Origin: Opitutaceae bacterium
GTDB taxonomy: Bacteria > Verrucomicrobiota > Verrucomicrobiia > Opitutales > Opitutaceae
NCBI GenBank assembly: GCA_028284235.1
Contig: JANQSC010000058.1
Span: 1 to 64,000, forward strand
Length of the DNA stretch: 64,000 nt
Direction of reading: 5' to 3'
Under the pieces are notes generated by a model that saw only the letters and a program-made list of their open reading frames with translations, ran no database searches and was not told the DNA's origin. Positions 47,503 through 55,526 of this stretch are shown piece by piece. Position numbers and translations under genes: made by a program. Position 1 is the first letter of the stretch. Each line of letters starts with the position of its first letter.

Positions 47503-47959
47503 CCCGGCACCATAGGTCTCGCGCCGCCCCCAGCAACCCTGATCTTGAGGCCACGCTAAATGAAACTCCCGAAACACCCTAGAAGAGCCCGCTCTCGAGG
47601 CCACAGCGCTCGGTCAAGCAACCAGCAGCAAGCAGCGCGCTTGAATACCAGACATGAAGGAATCCGGGCGCAATCTTGCGATCACTTAAGGGCGACGCCT
47701 CCATTCTTAAGCGCACACGAGCGCGACCCCGGAAGCCGTATTCGTATCCAACTCTAGATAAAACGATTAATCTTTCCTGCCCCTACAAATCACAGGATTT
47801 TAACACCGTTGCAAGGTATTGGAAATCATCCAGATAGCGTTCGTTATAGAATGTATTCATAATTTAGTGGCAAAAAGAGATTGCATCTCAAACTGACACC
47901 GAATTGTCTCAACCCAACGTTTTCTCTTATCGATAAGAATTTCTTGGAACCCCCCTCTT

Positions 47960-47999
47960 GAGAGGCCCGCTTGTTACGACTGGCGGGCCTTTCTCTTTT
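47960..47999 (+). terminator. Orphan intrinsic terminator
   Basis: AGGCCCGC pairs with GCGGGCCT around a loop of about 12 nt, and a TTCTCTTTT tract follows. No gene precedes it on the plus strand within 450 bp, so it may end a small RNA or a transcript reading through the region. Confidence 0.75.
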
Positions 48000-48081
48000 C
48001 ATGGGCGCCGCAGGATTTCACCTGCTACGTTCATGTTGTATTCATTTTGAAGGCACGACAGTTCTAAACGACCGATAGAAG

Positions 48082-48098
48082 TGTCGTTTTCTCTTACA
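48082..48098 (+). promoter_or_regulatory. Distal upstream activator-like site of VPDSG gene 2
   Basis: TGTCGTTTTCTCTTACA has the TGTC start and CTTACA end of the other three sites at the same 17-bp length, but a degenerate centre. It lies 90 bp upstream of the next site, compared with 88 bp before VPDSG gene 1. Confidence 0.5.
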
Positions 48099-48171
48099 CG
48101 ATTAATCAAACTCGTAAACGATTGAACGCCAAGCCGATAGTACGATCATTAATCTTGTATTCATAATACGA

Positions 48172-48188
48172 TGTCAGAAATCCTTACA
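48172..48188 (+). promoter_or_regulatory. Proximal upstream activator-like site of VPDSG gene 2
   Basis: TGTCAGAAATCCTTACA, two mismatches from the distal site of VPDSG gene 1. Its end lies 69 positions before the first base of the -24/-12 promoter, as in gene 1. Confidence 0.7.
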
Positions 48189-48256
48189 GACGATCGGCTC
48201 ATTTAGCGTTCATAATTCCATATTTCACGGGGGGACGAGACCTAGAGAAACCGAGT

Positions 48257-48272
48257 TGGCGCGTGGCCTGCT
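48257..48272 (+). promoter_or_regulatory. Sigma-54 (RpoN) promoter of VPDSG gene 2
   Basis: TGGCGCGTGGCCTGCT keeps the invariant GG and GC dinucleotides at the correct 12-bp offset and matches all but two positions of the TGGCAYR-N4-TTGCW consensus. The predicted start point is about 35 bp upstream of the ATG at 48318. Confidence 0.7.
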
Positions 48273-48317
48273 AGGTTAGGAGGAAGCGATTATCCAAACT
48301 ATTCAATCCAACATCTT

Positions 48318-48857
48318 ATGAAAACCTTCATCAAACTTCTCGCCCTCGCGGCTTTTTCTCTCGTCGCCATTGAACAGTCCAAGGCAGTTCTCATCACCGT
48401 CGATGGAAACGACTACAACGCGGAGATCTTTCAAATAAGCGTCAACGACGCCCTCTCGAGCTACGAGAGCGTGTTCAAGTCTCAACCCTGGTATGAACAC
48501 GATGAAATTGGGGCGCTCGCCAAATTGTTTGCGGAAGCCTACAGGAACAGCGGGATTCTCGGGACAGGCAAAAACGTCTATTTTGTAACCAGTTTTTATC
48601 CCACTGGAGGCACTGCAGGTTACAAGACCGACGCCGTCAAGTGGGACACTACAAGTGGCAACATTTCCGAGGACCAGTCGGATGTTGATATGAAATACCA
48701 AGAGTACGCGCAAAACGACTACTACGCGCGAGTCACCCTTGTTCCGGTCTCCGACGCTGGTTCCTCCATCGCGATGACGATCATTGGATTGGCCACGCTA
48801 CTCGTGTTCTCTTTCAATCACCGTCGGCCAAGGGCGACCGCCACAGTCCGCCGCTAG
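48318..48857 (+). CDS. VPDSG-CTERM-like sorted surface protein 2
   Basis: A 179-residue exported protein with a Sec signal (MKTFIKLLALAAFSLVAI, cleavage near QSKA). The mature part is rich in Tyr, Asp, Ser and Asn (NDYNAEIFQISVNDALSSYE) and shows no catalytic motif. The C-terminus ends in a sorting signal: VPVSDAGSS, a hydrophobic helix (IAMTIIGLATLLVFSF) and the basic tail NHRRPRATATVRR. It is not similar to VPDSG gene 1 outside this signal, yet shares the same two-site plus sigma-54 promoter layout. Confidence 0.8.
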   Translation: MKTFIKLLALAAFSLVAIEQSKAVLITVDGNDYNAEIFQISVNDALSSYESVFKSQPWYEHDEIGALAKLFAEAYRNSGILGTGKNVYFVTSFYPTGGTAGYKTDAVKWDTTSGNISEDQSDVDMKYQEYAQNDYYARVTLVPVSDAGSSIAMTIIGLATLLVFSFNHRRPRATATVRR

Positions 48858-48866
48858 ATTCACGCC

Positions 48867-49079
48867 TCAATTTCCCCACCCGGTGATCCACTCGCTCTTG
48901 TAGAAAAAGGCCGGGACGATTCGTCCCGGCCCGACAAGAGAGAGTCGTTGATTGGGTTTCCAGCCCTTCGCTCCTGCGGCAGCCAAGCCGGCGGCCGTTC
49001 CGGAGTTCGCTTTCTCCAGAAGCAGCCAGTAAGGTCGAACCCGCCTAGCCGTTGCCCCGCGTTCACAAAAAGCCTTCAA
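48867..49079 (-). CDS. Possible small ORF before the priA-side terminator
   Basis: A 70-codon frame (TTG start 49079) reads MKAFCERGATARRVRPYWLL and ends FYKSEWITGWGN. Codon bias is fairly coding-like, and the frame is open further upstream. However, there is no ATG or GTG, and the frame passes through a strong intrinsic-terminator hairpin (48902-48931). It is either a degraded gene, a small protein, or non-coding 3' RNA after priA. The rest of the gap up to 49179 shows nothing else. Confidence 0.25.
   Translation of the reverse strand: MKAFCERGATARRVRPYWLLLEKANSGTAAGLAAAGAKGWKPNQRLSLVGPGRIVPAFFYKSEWITGWGN
48902..48931 (-). terminator. Intrinsic terminator on the minus strand, likely for priA
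   Basis: On the minus strand GGCCGGGACG pairs with CGTCCCGGCC around an AAT loop, followed by TTTTTCT. It lies about 250 bp after the priA stop, leaving an unusually long 3' region. On the plus strand there is no T-tract. Confidence 0.75.
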
Positions 49080-49179
49080 CAGACCCGCAAACGAACGAGT
49101 CCTACCTATCCCTATCGGCGTGAGCGCGCGTATCTTAAGCTATACTGGACATAGAGTAGTTCCTCCATGGCCAACTCGC

Positions 49180-51438
49180 TCAGCTCAGCGACATCGGGTC
49201 CGCGTCCAGCACCTGGATCACGTCCTGCGGCCAATTAATTTCCGCGGCGATCGCCACCAAATCTGCCATGACAGGAGCCACGCTGCCGACAAAATACCAG
49301 ATCTGAAACCGGTAATGGTCCTTCATTTTCTCGATCGAGCACGGCGCCGGCCCGCGCGTCTCCACCCGCCCTTCCAGACGCTCCGCAACGCGCTTGGCAA
49401 ATTGATCCGCGAAAAACACGACCTTGTCCGCGTTGGGGCCCCGAAACACCTGCCGAATCAGATGCCGATACGGCGGATAGCCGAATCGTTCCCTGGACTC
49501 CGCCTCCAGCTCTAGAAACGCATCCACTTCTCCCCGACGGGCGAACTGAATCGGATCCGCGTGTGGCGTAAAGGTCTGCACCACCACCTCCCCCGCCAAA
49601 TCGCCCCGACCGGCCCGCCCCGACACTTGCACGAGCAATTGGAAAGTGCGCTCGTTGGCCCGGAAATCAGGAATGTGCAGCGACAGGTCCGCGTCCACCA
49701 TTCCAACCAAAGTCACATTCGGAAAATCCAGCCCCTTCGCGATCATCTGCGTCCCGACCAGTACGTCGATCTTTCCCGATCGAAACTCCCCGAGAATCTG
49801 ACGAAACAAATGCTTGCGACTCATCGTATCCGCGTCGATCCGAACCACCTTCGCATTCGGCATTACCCGTGTAACCGCGTCCTCGATACGCTGCGTCCCC
49901 ATTCCCTTCCGGCGGACTTTCGGACTCTTACAAGACGGGCAACGCATGGGCGCAGCCGTCTCCGCCCCGCATAGGTGACACTTCAAGGTCTCGTCGCTTC
50001 GATGATAGGTCATCGGCACACTGCAATGATCGCACATCTCCACATGCCCGCAATCCTGGCACAGCATGCACGACGAGAAACCGCGCCGATTGATAAAAAG
50101 TATGCTCTGCTCCTTCTTCTCGAAACGATCACGCAGTTTCTCCACCAGCAAGGTCGACAGCTGAATCGACTTTCGCGAACGGGCGATCTCCGCCCGCATG
50201 TCGACCACATGCATCATCGGAAGAGACCGATCGTCCACTCGCTGCGTTAATCGGTCTAGAGCGTACTTGCCCAACGCTACATTTCGATAGGATTCCAGCG
50301 ACGGAGTCGCCGACCCCAGCACGCACAGCGCCCCTTCCAAAAACGCTCGATACACCGCCACGTCCCGCCCGTGGTAGCGCGGAGTCTCGTCTTGCTTAAA
50401 CGCCGGTTCGTGCTCCTCGTCCACTACAACCAATCCGAGATTTGGAATCGGGGTGAACACAGCGGATCGCGCGCCCACCACGACACGCGCCGCGCCCGAC
50501 GCCAAAGCTATCCAAGCGTCCAGTCGCTCCCCGTCCGACAAATGGCTGTGCCAAACGACGGTTTGAATATCGGCGTATTTGGAAAGTCGCGACCGGATAC
50601 GGCCCACCGTCTGCGGCGTCAAAGCCACCTCGGGCACCAGAAAAAGAACTCCTTGCCCCTTTTCCAAAACCGTTTCCATGGCTCTTAAATACACCTCCGT
50701 CTTTCCCGATCCAGTCACGCCTTGCAAAAGCCGCGCGCTAAAGCCACCCGTCTCCAAGTCCGCAGCGATCGATCGGGTGACAACCGATTGCTCCTCATTC
50801 AACTCAAACGCCTCCTCCGCCGCGAATTCGACCGCCCCCATCTCGTCCTCGTAGGCGACTCGCTCCTGCACCCGCGACTCTTCCTCAATAAAACCCTTCT
50901 CGAGCAACGCATTGTACGTGGCCGCCGACAATTTTAGCCGATTGAGAATCAGGCTCTTTTTCTGCGGCGCCCTTTGCTGTTTCACAAAATCGTACAAAGC
51001 CCTTTGCTTCGGCGCCCGGCGAGCCAGCGCCTCCAACTCCTCGCCGCTGGGCGTCGCGCCCGCCGAGACATACTTCTCCCGCTTCGCCGACATTCCTTGC
51101 CGAATCGGACCCGGTATCATAGTTTCCAATACGGATTCCCGTTTCGCCCCGTAATAGGTTCGCATCCATTCAGCAAGCGCGAGCAATTTCGAAGTCAGAA
51201 TAGGCTGATCGTAGCAGACTTGGGAAACCATTTTCAGACGAGTGAAGTCGATATCCGCCTCGACACCCTTCCCCACCACGACGCCCAAAGTGAACCGTCG
51301 CCCCACCGGGACCCGGACCAGCGAGCCTTCCGAAATCCGCTCCGCCAAACCAGAAGCCGCCCGATAGTGTAACGTCTTGTCGAAGCCCGCCAACGGCCAA
51401 ACCGCCACGATCTCGTCGTTCAAATCCACCGTCCACAC
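49180..51438 (-). CDS. priA: Primosomal replication-restart helicase PriA
   Basis: PriA recognises stalled forks and reloads the replicative helicase. The 752-residue protein has the N-terminal 3'-end-binding domain, Walker A as LLQGVTGSGKTEVYLRAME, DEEH box as VVVDEEHEPAFKQDE, and GSATPSLESY. The zinc module of four Cys pairs reads CMLCQDCGHVEMCDHC and CHLCGAETAAPMRCPSC. The helicase C-terminal motifs include VLVGTQMIAKGLDFPNV and QVSGRAGRGDLAGEV. It starts with GTG at 51438 and diverges from the Fur-family gene with 43 bp between starts. Confidence 0.97.
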   Translation of the reverse strand: MWTVDLNDEIVAVWPLAGFDKTLHYRAASGLAERISEGSLVRVPVGRRFTLGVVVGKGVEADIDFTRLKMVSQVCYDQPILTSKLLALAEWMRTYYGAKRESVLETMIPGPIRQGMSAKREKYVSAGATPSGEELEALARRAPKQRALYDFVKQQRAPQKKSLILNRLKLSAATYNALLEKGFIEEESRVQERVAYEDEMGAVEFAAEEAFELNEEQSVVTRSIAADLETGGFSARLLQGVTGSGKTEVYLRAMETVLEKGQGVLFLVPEVALTPQTVGRIRSRLSKYADIQTVVWHSHLSDGERLDAWIALASGAARVVVGARSAVFTPIPNLGLVVVDEEHEPAFKQDETPRYHGRDVAVYRAFLEGALCVLGSATPSLESYRNVALGKYALDRLTQRVDDRSLPMMHVVDMRAEIARSRKSIQLSTLLVEKLRDRFEKKEQSILFINRRGFSSCMLCQDCGHVEMCDHCSVPMTYHRSDETLKCHLCGAETAAPMRCPSCKSPKVRRKGMGTQRIEDAVTRVMPNAKVVRIDADTMSRKHLFRQILGEFRSGKIDVLVGTQMIAKGLDFPNVTLVGMVDADLSLHIPDFRANERTFQLLVQVSGRAGRGDLAGEVVVQTFTPHADPIQFARRGEVDAFLELEAESRERFGYPPYRHLIRQVFRGPNADKVVFFADQFAKRVAERLEGRVETRGPAPCSIEKMKDHYRFQIWYFVGSVAPVMADLVAIAAEINWPQDVIQVLDADPMSLS

Positions 51439-51481
51439 TCCATCATTGACAGTTATTGAGAACGTATTGAGACTGCATTTC

Positions 51482-51952
51482 GTGACAATTGAAGAGTGCA
51501 GAGACCGCTTCCGGTCCTATTTGATAAAGCATAATCTGAGAATGACTGGCCAACGTATGGCCATCTTCGAAGCCGTATTCAAGGAGTCGAGTCATTTCAC
51601 CGCTGAAGAGCTTCTCGACAAGGCTCGGGTCATTGACCGCACCGTTTCGCGAGCGACGGTCTACCGCACCTTGCCTATTCTCGTCGAAAGCAGCCTCGTG
51701 CGCGAAGTCGATATCGGGACGAACCTGAAGTACTACATGCCCAACAAGGAGCAAGACGCCCACAAGGCTCAGGTCATCTGCAACGACTGTCAGAAAATCT
51801 TCGAAATCCCCGCTCCCTTCATGGAATGGTACGGCAGCACCGTATCCTCGAATCTAGGACTGACGCCCATCAGCCAGCGCCTCCAAGTCACCGCTTCCTG
51901 CGAAGAGCTGCAAGCGAACGGGGTCTGCTCCAAGAGTAAAGGCGAGTCCTAG
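51482..51952 (+). CDS. Fur-family metal-responsive transcription regulator
   Basis: 156 residues from GTG 51482. The winged-helix half reads YLIKHNLRMTGQRMAIFEAV, SSHFTAEELLDKARV and VSRATVYRTLPILVESSLVR, all typical of Fur recognition helices. The dimer half contains AHKAQVICNDCQKIFEI, with one intact structural-zinc C-x-x-C (ICNDC). A second pair lies apart (SCEELQANGVC). The usual HHDH regulatory motif is reduced to DAHKAQ, so it may not be a canonical iron sensor; PerR- or Zur-type roles are open. The open frame extends left, but the GTG fits family length. Confidence 0.9.
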   Translation: MTIEECRDRFRSYLIKHNLRMTGQRMAIFEAVFKESSHFTAEELLDKARVIDRTVSRATVYRTLPILVESSLVREVDIGTNLKYYMPNKEQDAHKAQVICNDCQKIFEIPAPFMEWYGSTVSSNLGLTPISQRLQVTASCEELQANGVCSKSKGES

Positions 51953-52000
51953 CTGAAGGCCAATTAGGACCTATAAGTCCTATCCCCGCTTCCAAAGCCC

Positions 52001-52035
52001 AAAAAAGCATAGGCCGGTAACCAACCGGCCTATGC
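52001..52035 (-). terminator. Intrinsic terminator of the Sel1 gene
   Basis: GCATAGGCCGGT pairs perfectly with ACCGGCCTATGC (12 bp). On the minus strand it is followed by TTTTTT, so it ends the Sel1-repeat gene transcript about 65 bp past its stop. It also sits behind the Fur-family gene and may block read-through there. Confidence 0.88.
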
Positions 52036-52099
52036 GATACTCATACAAACTAGGGCTGCCGCTAAGCAGCCTCACACCTACTATAAACAAATTCTAGGG

Positions 52100-53449
52100 C
52101 TACCAATCGAGTTGGAGCTTCAACAGGCGCTTCTGTGACGAATTGTGGCCCTGACGCGCCGCGTCCTGATACCAGGCGATGGCTTCGTCGCGGTTCTTCA
52201 CCGTCCCTTGCCCCTTCTCCAGCATTACCGCCAGATTGAACTGGGCCGCCGGGTCGCCTTTGTCCGCCGCTTTGCGGTAGAATCCCGCCGCGATGTCGTA
52301 GTCCTTCTTAACGATGACGCCTTCCATGTAGATGGAAGCGAGCAGGCTCATCGCCTGAGGGCTGCCGCGATCGGAAGCGTCGTTGAGCAATTCGAGAGCG
52401 ATTTCGGTGTCTTTGTCGATCCCTTTGCCCTTCAAGTAGCAGCGACCCAACTCAACAGTCGCGTCCAGGTGGCCACGCTTGGCCGCCTTGCCGTACCAAT
52501 CGAAAGCGGTGGCCTCGTTGGCGGTTACGCCAATGCCCTTGTCGAACACGCGACCCAGATTCCACATGGCCGGCGCGTGGTCGAGCTCGGCAGAGCTGCG
52601 GTACCACAAGAGGGCCTTGCTGATATCTTTGTCGAGCCCCCAAGCGTTTTCGTAGCATTGGGCGAGCGCGTTTTGCGAATACGGATTGCCTTTCTCCGCA
52701 GCGATTTGAAACCAGTGCACAGCCGCTTCGTAGTCGCGAGGACCTCCGGAAGCGTCGCGGCTCATCGAACCGATCACCGGCATGGCCGCGTCAAATTCGA
52801 GCTCCGCCGCGCGGCGATAGAACTGGCGAGCCACCTGCAAGTCTCTCAATTCCTCGGGCCCGAAGAAACGAAGCGAAGCCAGCTTGTGCAGCACGACCGG
52901 GTAGTTGGGCTCCAGCTCGATCGCCCGCTCGTAGCTGAGAATCGCGCTCGCAGGCTTTTCAAGCACCTCGAGGAGACGTCCCAATTGAGCATGGAAACGC
53001 GGCTCTTCCGGAAACTCGGCCAACGCGGCGCGGCAGGCTTCCAAGGACGCCTTGTGGTCCAGCTTGTCGTCGTCCACGGGATCCGAAAGCGAAAACTTGT
53101 CGTCCGGAATGGACGCCAGGATATCCGCTTCGAGAACCGGAGCGACCGGGAAAATGCGAACGGGCTCGCCCACTTCCAGGCTAGCCGTCTCGATGCGAAC
53201 AACGACATCTACCTCGAGCAATTCAATCACTTCGCCGCGAATTGTCACGATCTCCTCGTCCTCGTTGATCTTGTCAACGCGAACGCGATCGCCTTCCTTG
53301 GCGCTCCCGACAACTTCAAGCGACACCGTCGCCGTTCCTTGCTCCAGCGAGAGGATGGACCCTTTCGACTCGAGCGCGTCCTCCGCCTGGACGCCAACGG
53401 CGAACCCTAGCGAAGCGAGTAGTAGTAATATGCTAAATCGAGCATTCAT
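52100..53449 (-). CDS. Exported Sel1/TPR-repeat protein
   Basis: 449 residues with a Sec signal (FSILLLLASLGFAVGVQA). Residues 25-130 are beta-rich and unassigned (ILSLEQGTATVSLEVVGSAK). From about 130 a TPR region leads to six or more Sel1 repeats: YEAAVHWFQIAAEKGNPYSQ, ISKALLWYRSSAELDHAPAM, EATAFDWYGKAAKRGHLDAT, EIALELLNDASDRGSPQAM, YDIAAGFYRKAADKGDPAAQ and DEAIAWYQDAARQGHNSSQ. Sel1 proteins are adaptors in signalling or envelope complexes. It is monocistronic. Confidence 0.9.
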   Translation of the reverse strand: MNARFSILLLLASLGFAVGVQAEDALESKGSILSLEQGTATVSLEVVGSAKEGDRVRVDKINEDEEIVTIRGEVIELLEVDVVVRIETASLEVGEPVRIFPVAPVLEADILASIPDDKFSLSDPVDDDKLDHKASLEACRAALAEFPEEPRFHAQLGRLLEVLEKPASAILSYERAIELEPNYPVVLHKLASLRFFGPEELRDLQVARQFYRRAAELEFDAAMPVIGSMSRDASGGPRDYEAAVHWFQIAAEKGNPYSQNALAQCYENAWGLDKDISKALLWYRSSAELDHAPAMWNLGRVFDKGIGVTANEATAFDWYGKAAKRGHLDATVELGRCYLKGKGIDKDTEIALELLNDASDRGSPQAMSLLASIYMEGVIVKKDYDIAAGFYRKAADKGDPAAQFNLAVMLEKGQGTVKNRDEAIAWYQDAARQGHNSSQKRLLKLQLDW

Positions 53450-53789
53450 AATCGTGGTATGTATAATATTGAATTAGCGCCCCACCCGCATTCGGGCGGC
53501 CGCGCGGAATAGTTATTTGGTATTTGGAAAATAATTCCCGATAGTTTCCAACGGCCCCTAACGGATACAGATCAAGGGGTATTTTGCATAAAATCACTCT
53601 CGGCGCGGACGTCTCATAAGGGTCCCTAGCTTAGTCTACCCGACCGGCGCTAAACGCCACTGGAGCGCTAGGCGCTTGAGCTCACCGCGGAGCCCGTAGC
53701 AGCGCCTAGTTCGATCGGCGCCGCTCAACCCGATCGAAACGGCCAATCCGACGCTTGCAGACCGCCCCCTTCCCCCTAGATTCGCCCTC
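53450..53789. other. 340-bp gap with short CTAG-centred palindromes
   Basis: No gene is seen. The left end is the AT-rich promoter side of the Sel1 gene (near 53450-53480, TATACAT/ATTAT words). The right half has several short palindromes, including AGCGCTAGGCGCT at 53664-53676, whose reverse complement (with one extra base) is also found at 5137-5150, and AGCGCCTAG at 53701. Nothing else stands out. Confidence 0.6.
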
Positions 53790-54149
53790 GTGGAAATGGA
53801 CTCTCAAGACGCGTTCGAGATCACCTTCTACGAGAACATCTTGAAACGCGACCGGGCCAATCGCGAAGCGCTGGAGCTTCTCGGCGGACTGTACTCGAAA
53901 TACTCAATGGCCCAGCAAGCGCTTCGCATCGACCGCCGACTCGCCCGACTCCTGCCCAACGACGCTCGAGTTCGCTACAACCTCGCTTGCAGCCTCTGCC
54001 TGCTCGGAAGAAAACGCGACGCTCTCGTCGCCCTGAAGCAAGCGATCGAACGCGGCTACAACGACTTCGAATGGCTCGCCCAAGACTCCGACCTCGCCGC
54101 CCTGAAAGACCACCCGGAATTTCAAGCGCTGATCCCGGACAGCCCCTGA
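53790..54149 (+). CDS. Small cytoplasmic TPR protein
   Basis: 119 residues with no signal peptide. It holds two to three TPR-like helical hairpins: NREALELLGGLYSKYSMAQQ, DARVRYNLACSLCLLGRKRD and ALVALKQAIERGYNDFEWLA, ending with LAALKDHPEFQALIP, a phrase common in TPR proteins. GTG 53790 or ATG 53796 may be the start. The frame after its stop runs on into the MFS gene without another stop, so the two genes are in the same frame. Confidence 0.8.
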   Translation: MEMDSQDAFEITFYENILKRDRANREALELLGGLYSKYSMAQQALRIDRRLARLLPNDARVRYNLACSLCLLGRKRDALVALKQAIERGYNDFEWLAQDSDLAALKDHPEFQALIPDSP

Positions 54150-54299
54150 ACAAACACGTTACGTTTTCCACTTCCGAGCGCCTCTCGCGGATTCGCGCTC
54201 GCCCAATTCAGGCGGAGCCCTAGCGTACTGCGAATCGAAGCGACCCACAATTCCGAAAACGCCCGAGAGATCGCCCGCCGGACTTTCCGATGGGACCTA

Positions 54300-55448
54300 A
54301 TGCGAACCGGGCTGTACGGAACTCTCGACGCCGGCTGGCGCATTTTCGCCCTCCTGATCGTAACACGCTTTTTCGACGGATCCTCATTCTCCAAAGCGAT
54401 GGTGCCCGCCGCCTACATGATCGGGCTCCTCTCAACGCCGATCGCCTTGTTCTACTTGTCGCGACTTAAGATGCGTTCCGCTCAGATCTGCAGCGTCAAC
54501 TACGCCATCGCCGGAGCCCTTTTCCTCGTGTCGTCGTTCGCCAGCGACTCCCTGTGGCTTTTCCTCGGCTCCGGCGTCCTCGCCGCCGCCCTGCTCGCCC
54601 AGCAAATGCCGCTCATCGTCCACATCTACTCTACGAACTACACCGCCGCGGATCGCGGCAAACGAGTCGCCCACGCCATCACCCTGGGCGTCGCCATCGC
54701 CCCGTTGTTTGGGTGGTTCGGAGGGATCTTTTTGGAGGAAGACCTTTCCCGGTTTCCGGTTATTTTTCAAATCATGGCCGGAGCGTGCGCGATCTCGGCC
54801 CTGTGCATGGCCCAAATGCCCTCCGAAACGCTGCAGCGAAGCCCGAGCGCAAACCCCCTCGCCCATCTGTCCCTCGTCTGGAAAGACAAAGTGTTCGGAT
54901 CGATCCTGGCCATGTGGATGATTCTCGGATTCGGCAACCTGGCCACCATGCCGCTGCAAATCGAGTACCTATCGAGTAGCGAATACGGTATCCAGGCCAC
55001 CAGTACGCAAATCGCTATTGCCACCATCGTCATTCCCAGCGTTGTCCGCATCCTCACCACTTCAATTTGGGGCCATCTATTCGACTCCTTCAACTTCTTG
55101 CTCGTACGCGGCCTTTCCAGCGCCTTCCTATTCGCGGCTATACTCGTGTTCTTTTTCTCCGACACGATCACGGGTATCTATATCGGCTCGGCGGGCTACG
55201 GCCTCGCCCTGGCGGGGGCCAACGTGAACTGGAGCCTCTGGGTCACCAAATTCGCCCCGGAAGGCGAGGAATCCAACTACATGACCGTCCATTCGTTCCT
55301 CACCGGGCTTCGAGGGCTTTGCGCGCCGTTTATCGGATTCTACATGATCGGTTTCTTCTCGATTCGCGAATGGAGTGTCATCGGAGCCTGCCTCGTGGGG
55401 CTCTCGATTCTCCTTCTCTACCCCATCGACCGTCTCTCCCGACGCTGA
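54300..55448 (+). CDS. Major facilitator superfamily transporter
   Basis: 382 residues with about 11-12 membrane helices. Typical elements are the N-terminal GLYGTLDAGWRIFALLIVTR, the loop SRLKMRSAQI and later LIVHIYSTNYTAADRGKRVAH, then GLALAGANVNWSLWVTKFAP. The substrate is unknown. The annotated ATG may not be the true start. An in-frame stretch upstream (54228-54299, SENAREIARRTFRWDL) looks like the cytosolic N-terminus of such carriers, but its only initiators are non-canonical (CTG at 54228). Confidence 0.85.
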   Translation: MRTGLYGTLDAGWRIFALLIVTRFFDGSSFSKAMVPAAYMIGLLSTPIALFYLSRLKMRSAQICSVNYAIAGALFLVSSFASDSLWLFLGSGVLAAALLAQQMPLIVHIYSTNYTAADRGKRVAHAITLGVAIAPLFGWFGGIFLEEDLSRFPVIFQIMAGACAISALCMAQMPSETLQRSPSANPLAHLSLVWKDKVFGSILAMWMILGFGNLATMPLQIEYLSSSEYGIQATSTQIAIATIVIPSVVRILTTSIWGHLFDSFNFLLVRGLSSAFLFAAILVFFFSDTITGIYIGSAGYGLALAGANVNWSLWVTKFAPEGEESNYMTVHSFLTGLRGLCAPFIGFYMIGFFSIREWSVIGACLVGLSILLLYPIDRLSRR

Positions 55449-55526
55449 TTTCCGCGAAACGCACGCAATCTTCTATTGGAAGAGATGCCTTGATTCGTCC
55501 CTCCTTACGCGCAACGTGTCGATCCT

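Larger units (their letters stand above)
47503..48317. other. Long regulatory gap upstream of VPDSG gene 2
   Basis: About 815 bp with no supported protein gene. It is AT-richer than the surroundings. It carries an orphan intrinsic terminator (47960-47999), several copies of a TGTATTCAT-like word (near 47848, 48031 and 48155), two activator-like palindromes and a sigma-54 promoter. A short RNA ending at the orphan terminator is possible but unproven. Confidence 0.6.

Noticed and set aside
48902-49180. tmRNA or other known structured RNA after priA
   Set aside because: A GGTTCGA-like word is present, but there is no matching acceptor stem, CCA end or tag frame.
52145-53410. Plus-strand frame antisense to the Sel1 gene
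   Set aside because: Periodic Sel1 repeats are clear on the minus strand; the antisense frame mirrors that periodicity.
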